In this document: positions 53,379 to 62,049 of the stretch, piece by piece | Position numbering within the stretch: the first letter of the stretch is position 1 | Layout: the number at the start of each line of letters is the position of its first letter | From: an uncultured Candidatus Actinomarina sp. | GTDB lineage: Bacteria; Actinomycetota; Acidimicrobiia; Actinomarinales; Actinomarinaceae | DNA length: 64,000 bases | Direction: 5' to 3' | Assembly (NCBI GenBank): GCA_902593795.1 | Contig: CACJJR010000001.1 | Coordinates: forward strand, 1-64,000 | Position numbers and translations under genes: made by a program | Notes under the pieces: generated by a model | What the model was told of the DNA's origin: nothing | The model's database searches: none | Seen by the model: only the letters and a program-made list of their open reading frames with translations

Positions 53379-55289
53379 CTAATCTTTTATAAATATTGGA
53401 ATAGAATTATTGTTCCTAATGGGATACTCAACTCTACTATAGTCGTAAATAACTTCACAAAATGAATACAACTCTTCGTTGCAAAGAATTATATCTGGCT
53501 CTTTTAACATTAACTCGTTAAATATCTCTTCCTTTGTTGTGTTTTCTGGGTTGTCAAATAGGTTTACTTCGTTCAAAAACATTAAAACTGGATGGTTAAC
53601 ATATGAAAGGTTTGGAACGTCTAAATAAAATAAGATCAGGTGGTGATCTAATGCAAGAACCTTTGAATTAGTATCAACATCATAATTTACCTGTAAATCT
53701 TTTGCGATTTGCTGAAGTAAATACTCCTCTTCTATAATTTCAAAGTTTTGTATATTTTCTGACGATTTTTCATAAGAGGAGTGGAAAATAGAAAGGCTTG
53801 CTATAACAACAAGAGGTAGTAGGAATTTTGCTACTATATTTTCTTGTATATTGATAATGTATAAACAGAATAAATAAATCAGGAAGTTATATCTTCCTGG
53901 TGCCTGACCAACGATAAATAGATGTATCAGCCCTCCAACAAAAAAATAAGGAAGTGACGACAAAGCATTTGGTAAAGAATCTTTTCTAAAACTATTTAAA
54001 GATAGGTACACAATGAAACCTGCAATAAAAAGTGCTACCCCTGAAAGAAAGAGGTTGTAACTGTAAAGTCCTTTAAATGGGTCGATAAACCCATTTAAAA
54101 AATTAGATACCCTTTCTCCAAATGAAATACTGGTATAACCTAATGGAATTTGTATGTTGGCAGTAAGGTAGACCCTTAGTAAGTCATTAATAAAGTAAAT
54201 CAAGAGAAAAAATAAATGAGGTATTGAAAACCCAGTAAAAAATCGAGTTAATTGGTTTTTATATTTTGAATAAATATAAAAAGTAGCAGCTATAAAAAAC
54301 AGAACTGTTCCATGATTGGTGAGGGTTGCTAGGGAGAAAAGAATTCCTAGAAAAAGAAAGTTTGTATTTTGTTTTTTTTCTAATAGGTAAATGGCTAGAG
54401 CAATAGGTAGTAAAGAAAAGAGTTCTGAAACTCAGGTAGCACCATAATATTCAATAGACAAAATGGAGGTGTAAACCAACAGTGCAGCAATTATATTTGC
54501 TTTCTTTCCTTTTTGCTTTAGAGTGCTGAACATAAGAATTGTTAAAACTAATAAAGGAATGTCTTGTAAAAATTTCACAATTCGATAATCGCCGTTGCTT
54601 AAAAGATCAATAACACTGTAAATATACATAAGTAGTACACCTTTGGTTTCATATTGAGACTCATAAGGTAAATTCCCTCTATTGATATCTTGACCCATAC
54701 TGAGGTATGCTGAAATGTCCCAGGAGATAATTTCTTTACTTAAATAAACCTGTTGAAGAAAAAAAGAAAACAGTAAGACACCTAACAAAACAAAATTCAT
54801 ATTGACTTTTTCTATAATTTCTAGATCTGTAATTAGAGGTACCAAAAAGATGCCAGCTAGGATAAAGATCTCAGCAATAGAATTTTCTGCAACCAAGAAT
54901 ATATATAGATTTAAAGTTACTAAAAAGAATAAAAGTAGAGAGAGTCTCTCTTTTCTAAAAAAGTAAAAAATAAAATTTATGAGAGAGAGGACTACTAATG
55001 CATAAGAGTAAATTACTTTATTCTGAGCAAGAGCAATAGAAGTAACTCCCTTATTAATAGAAGCTCCATAAATGGTATTAAGACATTGAATATTTTCAAA
55101 CTCAGGAATAAGTGGAATATCAACAAAAGAGATTATTAGTGATTCTGAATTAAGAAGCGTGGTATCAATTTTTTCAACAACAGAACAGGTATTAACTTTT
55201 GATAAAGAATTTTTTGAAATAGCATTATTAAGAAGAAAAACCTGAAAAAATAAAGTAAGTAAGAAAACTAAAAATAATACTTTCTTCAC
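53379..55289 (-). pseudogene. GT-C-type membrane glycosyltransferase gene interrupted by one in-frame TGA
   Basis: Two open stretches (55289-54432 and 54203-53379) lie in the same frame, and the sequence between them is also open: only one TGA (54434-54432, minus strand) interrupts a frame of about 636 codons. Upstream it ends EYYGAT; downstream it continues VSELFSLLPIALAIYLL, LATLTNHGTVLFFI and on to INDLLRVYLT with no break. The whole is a GT-C-like protein with an extracytoplasmic loop after helix 1 (WDISAYLSMGQDINRG, acidic motif) and a C-terminal soluble domain. Its first loop (two Cys, PEFENIQCL) resembles the GT-C at 5499. Either a recent nonsense mutation, sequencing error, or readthrough; TGA is a normal stop elsewhere here. 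Confidence 0.8.
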
Positions 55290-55415
55290 ATTTTGATATT
55301 ACACAGTTGTTATAAAGGACAAAAGCAAAAATCTCGAGTTTATTTAGTTTTAGGTATGTCTATGAGACAGTTTTGTAATTTAAGAATGCTAGTAAGAAAA
55401 AACTCTTGTAGCGAC

Positions 55416-55491
55416 TGGTGGCCAGAGGCAGAATCGAACTGCCGACCCCTTGTTTTTCAGACAAGTGCTCTACCGACTGAGCTATCTGGCC
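55416..55491 (-). tRNA. tRNA-Phe (anticodon GAA)
   Basis: Minus-strand cloverleaf: acceptor GGCCAGA/TCTGGCC, D-arm GCTC/GAGC, anticodon stem CTTGT/ACAAG around CTGAAAA (anticodon GAA), T-arm with GTTCGATTC, discriminator A, and an encoded CCA (55416-55418). It is the only tRNA here with encoded CCA. It lies 5 bp from tRNA-Asp, so the two are one transcription unit. Confidence 0.95.
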
Positions 55492-55496
55492 AAAAG

Positions 55497-55571
55497 CGGG
55501 GACGACGGGATTCGAACCCGCGACCTCCTGCGTGACAGGCAGGCGTGAACTCCAGACTTCACCACGCCCCC
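55497..55571 (-). tRNA. tRNA-Asp (anticodon GTC)
   Basis: Minus-strand cloverleaf: acceptor GGGGGCG/CGTCCCC with one G-U pair, anticodon stem CCTGC/GCAGG around CTGTCAC (anticodon GTC), T-arm CGCGGGTTCGAATCCCG, discriminator G, CCA not encoded. Directly upstream of tRNA-Phe. The 127 bp from 55572 to the sugar-phosphate transferase gene hold AT-rich sequence with the promoters for both directions. Confidence 0.95.
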
Positions 55572-55698
55572 AAGTATTCAAAGTATAATTATAAATATTA
55601 ATTATGTATTTTCTTTTTTTGACAGATTAAAAAATTAAACAACAATATATAAAAATTTGTTTATATAACAAAATATTTAATTACAATTATGTCAAATA

Positions 55699-57135
55699 AT
55701 GAAAATATACAACTTATCAAAATACTTTTTACGATTTTTAGTTTTACAGACAACTATTACTGCTATAACCATTTGGTATTTTGATAATTATTTAATTGGT
55801 GATTATGCTGATGGATTTGTAAAAATTAAGGATAACCTTTTTGAAGATCGTAATAGGTTCTATCCTTTTGTAACAAACGATTTCATAAAAATTGATATAT
55901 ATTTAGCATTCTTCGTTTTTATATTTTTAATTATTCTCTATTTATCAAAGTATTATTCGTATGTAAATGATTTATCGTTTACGGTTAATAAAAATATTTT
56001 AGATGATTATATTCCAATTTATTTGATCTGGACTGCAAGTTTTCTAAGTTTTCTTCAACTATTCAGATTTGATGAAGTATCGAGATTTCACACTATTGTG
56101 TTAACTTTTATTGTTCCATTTATATTGGTAATCTTTAGAAACAGCGAGTTTGTTTCAAGTATTCTTGGGAGAAATCCTACAAAGGAAAATTTTATATGCT
56201 TTAATCTAAAGACTGATTCAGTTTTTAGAGAATTAAGAATTCTAACTTTCAGAAATGAGCTAGCGAATTTTACAAGTGAAATTGAAGACTTTAGTTTTTA
56301 TAAAAATACCATCGAAGGCTTTAATAAGGAAAACGAAATTAACATCTTGGTATTTGATTTTTCTGATTTAGAATTCATACCTGATGATTTTATAAAATAT
56401 TTAATTAATTTGAATAAGAAAATCTTAATTATTTCGAACCCTCAATTAACTTTTAGTACAAATTTAGTTTTTAGAACAAAGCGAATTTCAAATAAAAGTA
56501 TTTTTTACTTAAATAATGACATCCAATATGGATCTAATTATATTGCAAAAAGACTTCTGGATATTTTCTGCTTGATATTCTTCTCAATTATCTATTTACC
56601 AATTGCTATAGTTGCTTATTTTTATATCTCTATTTCTGATGGTAGGCCAGCATTAATCAAGCAGACTAGAGTTGGCTTGCACGGAAAAAATTTCAAAATG
56701 TATAAATTTAGAACTATGAAGACTGATTCTCACCTTGAAAGAAAAGGCCTTGAGGAACTAAATACTAATACTGGTCCACTTTTTAAAATTAAAAATGATC
56801 CAAGAATATTTAAAGGTGGTAATTTTTTAAGAAAATATAGCATTGATGAGATACCACAGCTATTAAATGTGTTAAAAGGAGAGATGTCAGTAGTGGGGCC
56901 TAGGCCTCTTTTTCCAGAAGATAATAAGCATTATGATGAAAATTACATCAGAAGACTAAACGTAATGCCAGGAATAACTGGTTTACTCCAGATTAATGAA
57001 CGTAATACAGGTGATTTTAAAATATGGTTTAAATATGATTTAGAATATATTGAAAATTGGAATTTGTTTTTAGACTTAAAAATTATATTATTGACTCCAA
57101 TTTCTATATTTAAATCAAAGGCAAGTGGAATTTAG
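55699..57135 (+). CDS. Polyprenyl-phosphate sugar-1-phosphate transferase (initiating enzyme, WbaP/WcaJ type)
   Basis: A 478-residue membrane enzyme that puts the first sugar phosphate on undecaprenyl phosphate. N-terminal half has several helices and a cytoplasmic domain; the last ~200 residues are the bacterial sugar transferase domain: KRLLDIFCLIFFSIIYLPIA, IKQTRVGLHGKNFKMYKFRT, NDPRIFKGGNFLRKYSIDE, IPQLLNVLKGEMSVVGPRPL and MPGITGLLQI. Full length for polyisoprenyl-phosphate hexose-1-phosphate transferases. It is framed by tRNA genes on the opposite strand (Asp upstream, Lys 7 bp after its stop). Only one initiating enzyme is present, so the locus likely makes one main polymer. Confidence 0.93.
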   Translation: MKIYNLSKYFLRFLVLQTTITAITIWYFDNYLIGDYADGFVKIKDNLFEDRNRFYPFVTNDFIKIDIYLAFFVFIFLIILYLSKYYSYVNDLSFTVNKNILDDYIPIYLIWTASFLSFLQLFRFDEVSRFHTIVLTFIVPFILVIFRNSEFVSSILGRNPTKENFICFNLKTDSVFRELRILTFRNELANFTSEIEDFSFYKNTIEGFNKENEINILVFDFSDLEFIPDDFIKYLINLNKKILIISNPQLTFSTNLVFRTKRISNKSIFYLNNDIQYGSNYIAKRLLDIFCLIFFSIIYLPIAIVAYFYISISDGRPALIKQTRVGLHGKNFKMYKFRTMKTDSHLERKGLEELNTNTGPLFKIKNDPRIFKGGNFLRKYSIDEIPQLLNVLKGEMSVVGPRPLFPEDNKHYDENYIRRLNVMPGITGLLQINERNTGDFKIWFKYDLEYIENWNLFLDLKIILLTPISIFKSKASGI

Positions 57136-57142
57136 CTTTTAG

Positions 57143-57215
57143 TGGGTCGGGTGGGAATCGAACCCACGACCTTGAGCTTAAAAGGCTCCTGCTCTGCCGA
57201 TTGAGCTACCGACCC
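57143..57215 (-). tRNA. tRNA-Lys (anticodon TTT)
   Basis: Minus-strand cloverleaf: acceptor GGGTCGG/CCGACCC, D-arm GCTC/GAGC, loop CTTTTAA with anticodon TTT, T-arm GTGGGTTCGATTCCCAC, discriminator A, CCA not encoded. The first pair of the anticodon stem is a G-A mismatch. It begins 7 bp after the initiating transferase gene, on the opposite strand. Confidence 0.94.
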
Positions 57216-57274
57216 AGTTAATCAATAACAAGAAACATTATAAACATTTCATTTCTATATAAGGAATGTAAAGC

Positions 57275-57586
57275 TTATTCTTCCTCTGTAGAAATAAAAT
57301 CTGTTTGTGTAGAAAACTTATTTTTTGTTTCACTTATTAAACTTTTGAGTTCCGTATTTATATCGCTAACAATCTCTTTTGTTTCTTTTTTTATCACTTC
57401 ATCTGTTACGGTAGATTCGACTGTTTGAATTATATTATTAATTAATTGAGAAGTATTTTCAATTGTATTTTTAAAGGTATCCTTTAAATCTTCAACTAAA
57501 TCTTCTTCGTCAATACGAGATTTAATTTTTTTTGCAACATTTGAAATATCATTTGATATTTCAACCCATTTTTGTTCATCATTCAT
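57275..57586 (-). CDS. Small acidic coiled-coil protein of unknown function
   Basis: A 103-residue hydrophilic protein with a heptad-like pattern over most of its length (VAKKIKSRIDEED, LKDTFKNTIENTSQLINNII, ETKEIVSDINTELKSLISET), so a helical coiled coil is likely. No cysteine, signal peptide or membrane segment. It lies directly after the MpaB/DUF2236 gene (57604), 17 bp away on the same strand, so they are probably co-transcribed. I do not recognise a family; the context is not obviously part of the sugar pathway. Confidence 0.65.
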   Translation of the reverse strand: MNDEQKWVEISNDISNVAKKIKSRIDEEDLVEDLKDTFKNTIENTSQLINNIIQTVESTVTDEVIKKETKEIVSDINTELKSLISETKNKFSTQTDFISTEEE

Positions 57587-57603
57587 ATTGCTTATTATAT
57601 TGC

Positions 57604-58446
57604 TTAGTAGTTTGCTTTGTCACTAAATCTCAAGTTAGGAGATTTAGTTATTCTTTGCTTTGCCCAACGAGCAGGAGCGATAAGTCGAAAAAATGGGGGC
57701 AAAAAAGGTCTTGTAATTTTAAGTAATAAAAGATTGAAGTTAACTAAGACATTTTTGTATTTTGAACTTCTAATTCCATAAATTTCTTTAAATTCTTTTG
57801 GTAAGGTATTAAATGCTGTAAACGCAATAAAAGGCCAAATTGGTTTGATATGTTTGGGTACTGGTCCTCCTCCAATAATTTCATAAACATCCATTGCAAC
57901 ATCTGTCTTTACTAAATAATTATTTTCTTGTGATTTTTCAGTTACCCACTGTTTCAATTCATCATGAGTTTTTGGAATTTGATTTCTGTCAACTAAAACT
58001 AATTCGGCTGCGAAGCAATTTTCTTCATGGTATTTATTTTTTTCTCTTTCTGTTAACTTTCCTACTGTTTTTTCATAAAAATAAATTGATGAGATCTGCA
58101 AACATGCATGCACCCACAAAAGTTGCTCATGATCTAAGGCATCATAGTATCCACCAGTTATTTCATCTTCTCCTTTAATTACCTCATGTAACTTATTAAT
58201 TCTGTGAGCGCTTTCATCAGCTTCAGCTTTGGTTCCAAATGTTACGGAATTTTGAAGTGAAAGTGTTCTGATTAATCTTTTCCAAGGATCTCTTTGATAA
58301 AAGGAAGTCTGCCTTGCTCCTGCTGCAATTAAAGGGTGGGCTGCATGCATTAAAAGAGCTCTTGCCCCACCAAATAATACTGTGATCTCTTTATTTACTT
58401 TCCACATCATAGATTTAGGGCCAAAATATCCAGGGTCTCCGCGCAT
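57604..58446 (-). CDS. MpaB/DUF2236-family protein (putative oxygenase)
   Basis: A 280-residue protein of the DUF2236 (oxygenase MpaB/latex-clearing-protein-related) family. Landmarks: DPGYFGPKSMMWKVNKE near the start, GGARALLMHAAHPLIAAGA, FYQRDPWKRLIRTL, DHEQLLWVHACL (His pair expected for heme) and PLPPFFRLIAPARWAKQR-like end. Some family members bind heme b and oxidise lipids or polymers, others have no known role. The family is rich in actinobacteria, which is the main taxonomic hint in this window. It interrupts the run of sugar genes, between tRNA-Lys and the second small protein/Wzy pair. Confidence 0.85.
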   Translation of the reverse strand: MRGDPGYFGPKSMMWKVNKEITVLFGGARALLMHAAHPLIAAGARQTSFYQRDPWKRLIRTLSLQNSVTFGTKAEADESAHRINKLHEVIKGEDEITGGYYDALDHEQLLWVHACLQISSIYFYEKTVGKLTEREKNKYHEENCFAAELVLVDRNQIPKTHDELKQWVTEKSQENNYLVKTDVAMDVYEIIGGGPVPKHIKPIWPFIAFTAFNTLPKEFKEIYGIRSSKYKNVLVNFNLLLLKITRPFLPPFFRLIAPARWAKQRITKSPNLRFSDKANY

Positions 58447-58512
58447 ATTTATATTTTAAACTGTTTAAAAGGTATAGCTAATTGAGTAAGTGTGAATATA
58501 ATTGGATTTCAT

Positions 58513-58812
58513 ATGAAAAGACAAATTGAATTAATTTGTGGTGCTTCAGAGTCAACTCCTGACTTTGAAGCAATTGATAACAGTTCGAATTTTATTTTTA
58601 CTCCAGATCCTAATTTTACTCCAATAAGACTCTTTGACTTAGATGGTAATGTAGTCTTTCTTAATTCGTGGATTGAATGTGCTTATTACGTAAGAGGTGG
58701 TTGGACTGATAATATATCAGATTTTTTTAATGGTGAGAAATTTTTATTTTTTTTAATCGCTGGACTGTTTATTGCTTTTAATTTATTCAAAGACAAGGTG
58801 TTCTCTCGTTGA
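58513..58812 (+). CDS. Small membrane-anchored protein, partner of a Wzy-like polymerase (copy 2)
   Basis: A 99-residue protein homologous to the one at 45196. Shared pattern: ICGAS at 8-12, ID..NFIF..DPNFT.I.L.D at about 21-43, then NSWIECAYYVRGGW; a single helix (about 80-94) and a basic tail (KDKVFSR) follow. The earlier in-frame GTG (58492) would add seven residues; ATG 58513 is preferred because it matches the length of copy 1 and has GGA 6 nt upstream. The next gene starts with TTG in TTGA at its stop. No known family recognised; inferred to assist or regulate the polymerase. Confidence 0.8.
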   Translation: MKRQIELICGASESTPDFEAIDNSSNFIFTPDPNFTPIRLFDLDGNVVFLNSWIECAYYVRGGWTDNISDFFNGEKFLFFLIAGLFIAFNLFKDKVFSR

Positions 58813-60893
58813 ATAAATTAAATAGCATTAATATATTTTGGAAAATTTTAATAATATTTGTAGCTTTAATCCTGATATTTGGATATTTTAGTAATAGTGA
58901 ATTAGAACCATACGCTTCAAAATCAGTTGATGGTTTTTCAGATTGGCTTAATTACTACCGTGAACTCAAATGCGAATTCTCTTTGTTTGAAATCACAAAG
59001 TCATATATATTTGAACATGAAATTACACTTAGAAATGAACCAAGTGGTGATATAGAGTGTTTTGGAAAAAATTTTTATATTGACTATATACGTGAACAAA
59101 AAGTAGAAGATGGCTTTGATAAATTTTCACCTAGCAAAGTTATTTTAAGAATCTCAACAAACTTACATTTAGACTTAATTTTCCAATCAGCAATTTGGTT
59201 AATTATTTTTTCATTTATACCAAAAAACAAATCAAATGAATTTAAGATAAACAGATGGACAATCTTTTTGTCTTTAGCTTTGCTGTATTTACATACATAT
59301 GGCGAAAAAGAATTTTATAAAACCTTAAGCCGTGATTTTTCTCATTTATTCTTTTTTAGAGAATATAACAACTCATTAGTATTCAGTAATTACTACCTTT
59401 ACACATATTTACTTTCAATCTTCATAATGTTTTATTTTTTAAAAAATATTCTTGAATCGAGAGCTTATAATTTAGTAAATTATTTCCCATATTTATTTTT
59501 ATTTTACGGTACTTTTGCCTCTCTAAATTTAAACTTCTTTGTAATTGTATTAAGTTTTTTAGGTATCAATAAACTTTTGGTAAGTAAGCCTAACTTTAAG
59601 TTTTCTATTTTTTATTTATTCTTTTTTATAATTTGGATGTTTAATTTGGAAAATATCGATTCAAATTTTGATGTTGATAAAATTAGAGGGTTTGCAAATA
59701 CATCACAAACTTATTTTTCTTTAATATTCTGGAGTTTAGTTTTTTATCTTGTTGCAATAGGTACGTATTATCTTGTTGAAATTTCTATAGATAGTATTGA
59801 TCTTAAATTGATAACAAATAATTTATTGATTACTTCATCTTTTTTAATTTTTTTTGGAATCTTATCTTCTCTAAATCAAGTATTTAATTTTTTAAGTTTC
59901 TATGTCTTCGGTTTAAACAAAACTGGAATGAACTCAATTACAGGAGTTGAAGGAAATGCTTGGAGAGGATTAGCTCCGAGCGCTGAAGGCATTGGTGAGT
60001 TTTATGCTTTTGTTATCTTGTTTTCAGTTATTTCGTTTATAGTTTCTAATTTTGATTTTAAAACTCACCATTACATAATGATTTTTATAACTCTATATGG
60101 CCTTTATAGGGCCAACAATGCTGCTGCAATAATTTCATTAACAATTCTTTTGATTATTACGATTATTCACAAAAATATATTAGATAAGAAGCTAAAAACA
60201 CTAGTTTATTTAATATTAATTGCAATATTGTTAATAGGAGCTTATTCCTTACTTAATAATTATTCTTTTGAGTTTCTTAGTGGAGCTATTATGTATGAAT
60301 CAGTACAAGCTTCCAATATTGATTATGAATTTAATCTAAATCAATATAACCTATCAGCCGCAGAAGAAGCAAACTATGCTTTTCTGTTAAACTTGCCAAA
60401 AGATCAAACAAACTTTTCTTCCTCTTTACAGTATTTGCTAAATTCTTATACATATGGAAATAAGATTCAAAATATACCAAGCGTTCTTTCATCAATAAGT
60501 GCCGCATCTTACTTTATTAATCGATCAGAAAAGTGGGGTATTTTTATTTCAAAATATAATCCTGATGTATATGAATTGCTTTTTGGCTATGGACCTAATC
60601 AATTCCCTGAATATTTTTTAGGACACAACAACATTTACCAAGATGGCCTTATTCTTCCACATTCTTCTATTCTCAGCTATTTATTATTCTTTGGAATAAT
60701 AGGCTTAGGAGTTTTGTTTGTAGTGGTTGGTAAATTTATTTTAGTTAACAAAGATAATTTTTATGGAATTATACTTTTAATGTTTTTTTTAATAAATTTT
60801 ATTAAAAGTGATTCACTTATATATTTTCCAAACCTTGTTTTAATTTCTATTTTATTTAATTTAATTAGATTCAGATTAATTTCTAAGGACTGA
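58809..60893 (+). CDS. Wzy-like polysaccharide polymerase (copy 2)
   Basis: A 694-residue polytopic protein, related to 45486-47045. After helix 1 it has an extracytoplasmic loop with two cysteines (KCEFSLFEI and IECFGKNF), then about thirteen helices; a large loop near 480-590 is followed by YELLFGYGPNQFPEYFLGHNN and LILPHSSILSYLLFFGIIGLG, which match the conserved end of Wzy/O-antigen polymerases (H-x-x-x-L, GxxG). It is longer than copy 1, chiefly in the loop. TTG start overlaps the small-protein stop by 4 nt. As it lies next to the initiating transferase it is probably the main polymerase. Confidence 0.75.
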   Translation: MNKLNSINIFWKILIIFVALILIFGYFSNSELEPYASKSVDGFSDWLNYYRELKCEFSLFEITKSYIFEHEITLRNEPSGDIECFGKNFYIDYIREQKVEDGFDKFSPSKVILRISTNLHLDLIFQSAIWLIIFSFIPKNKSNEFKINRWTIFLSLALLYLHTYGEKEFYKTLSRDFSHLFFFREYNNSLVFSNYYLYTYLLSIFIMFYFLKNILESRAYNLVNYFPYLFLFYGTFASLNLNFFVIVLSFLGINKLLVSKPNFKFSIFYLFFFIIWMFNLENIDSNFDVDKIRGFANTSQTYFSLIFWSLVFYLVAIGTYYLVEISIDSIDLKLITNNLLITSSFLIFFGILSSLNQVFNFLSFYVFGLNKTGMNSITGVEGNAWRGLAPSAEGIGEFYAFVILFSVISFIVSNFDFKTHHYIMIFITLYGLYRANNAAAIISLTILLIITIIHKNILDKKLKTLVYLILIAILLIGAYSLLNNYSFEFLSGAIMYESVQASNIDYEFNLNQYNLSAAEEANYAFLLNLPKDQTNFSSSLQYLLNSYTYGNKIQNIPSVLSSISAASYFINRSEKWGIFISKYNPDVYELLFGYGPNQFPEYFLGHNNIYQDGLILPHSSILSYLLFFGIIGLGVLFVVVGKFILVNKDNFYGIILLMFFLINFIKSDSLIYFPNLVLISILFNLIRFRLISKD

Positions 60894-60897
60894 AGAT

Positions 60898-62049
60898 ATG
60901 AATAAAAATCTTCATTATATTACCTTTCAATCATTTCCAATGTTTAGTGCAAATACAATAGTCACAATGAAAATGTTGAAATATTTTAAAAAAAAGGAGT
61001 ACGATGTTTCTCTAATTTTTCCTGGAAGAAATAAAGTTAAATCCTCAGAGGAAGAAATTCTAAAATTTTATGGAGTATCTGAGAAAATTAATATATACAG
61101 AACAAATTACTTACTTCCTTTTGGAAAAATTAATTTTTTTAATAAATCTAGTTTTAGAATAAGTCATTTTTTATGGTCAGTTTTCATTTGGTTAAAATAT
61201 AAATTTAATAATGTAGATTACAAAAATACTATTTTGCTTACAAGGTCAAGCTGGGTGCTTTATTTTTTTTCATTTAGTAAATATAAAATAGTTTTTGAAT
61301 GTCATAAATTTTCAAAGCTAACTAAATACATTTTAAAACTTTTAAGGAAAAAGTATAATTGCGGTTACACTTTTTCAAATGAATTATTAAAAAATTGTTT
61401 TGAACTAAGCAAGATACAAGAAAATAATACAATAATTGCTCCGTCAGCTTATGATGAGGACGAATTTAATAAAAAGGAACATATCAAAAATGAGAATGAA
61501 GTTATATTTGTTGGAAGATTTACACGATTTAATAAAGACAGAAACTTAGATTTTCTCATCGAAGCTTTTAGCAAAGAAGAACTCCAGACTTATAAACTTA
61601 AATTAATTGGTGGTCCAAAAAAAATAGCTGAGCAGTTGAGAAGTACAATAGAAGAAAAAAATGTAAACAACATTACTGTATTAGATTATATGCCACAAGC
61701 TCAGTTGATTCAAACACTATCAAAAAGTGAAATCGGTATTTTAATTAATTCAGCAGGAGACAGACACTCAAGAATGCATACATCACCCGTTAAATATTTT
61801 GAATATATAAGGGCTGGTCTTAAAGTTTTGGCAATTGACTTTGAATCACATAGAGCTTTACCTTACTCTAAACAAATTTTTTATTTTGATGAAGGAAATT
61901 TAACCAGTTTTATAAATGGATTGTCAACATTAAGTAAAAAAAATTCAATGAAATATTCAAATATCAACAAATATTCGTATGACAGCAAAGTTAATTCAAT
62001 AGATAATTTATTTGCACGCCTGGAGGGACTCGAACCCCCAACCCTCTGA
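60898..62049 (+). CDS. GT4-family glycosyltransferase ending inside tRNA-Arg (antisense)
   Basis: A 383-residue GT-B enzyme: ITFQSFPMFSANTIVTMKML at the start, VIFVGRFTRFNKDRNLDFLI, KLIGGPKKIAEQL, VLDYMPQAQLIQTL, and SRMHTSPVKYFEYIRAGLKV, which replaces the usual EGFG-x-LEA donor motif with a PxKxFEY one, as in several GT4 groups. The last ten residues (ARLEGLEPPTL) are translated from the complement of the tRNA-Arg gene; the stop lies within it. ATG 60898 follows the polymerase stop by 4 nt, so both share a transcript. Confidence 0.82.
   Translation: MNKNLHYITFQSFPMFSANTIVTMKMLKYFKKKEYDVSLIFPGRNKVKSSEEEILKFYGVSEKINIYRTNYLLPFGKINFFNKSSFRISHFLWSVFIWLKYKFNNVDYKNTILLTRSSWVLYFFSFSKYKIVFECHKFSKLTKYILKLLRKKYNCGYTFSNELLKNCFELSKIQENNTIIAPSAYDEDEFNKKEHIKNENEVIFVGRFTRFNKDRNLDFLIEAFSKEELQTYKLKLIGGPKKIAEQLRSTIEEKNVNNITVLDYMPQAQLIQTLSKSEIGILINSAGDRHSRMHTSPVKYFEYIRAGLKVLAIDFESHRALPYSKQIFYFDEGNLTSFINGLSTLSKKNSMKYSNINKYSYDSKVNSIDNLFARLEGLEPPTL

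Noticed and set aside
53379-55289. Reassignment of TGA to tryptophan to explain the in-frame TGA
   Set aside because: TGA is the stop codon of several clearly bounded genes here (16644-16646, 45487-45489, 58810-58812) and TGG is used for Trp, so a different genetic code is not supported.
55293-55581. Open frames on both strands across 55293-55581
   Set aside because: They are translations of the tRNA-Phe and tRNA-Asp genes and their complements (typical peptides such as SNCRPL and SNPRPPA); no protein is likely.
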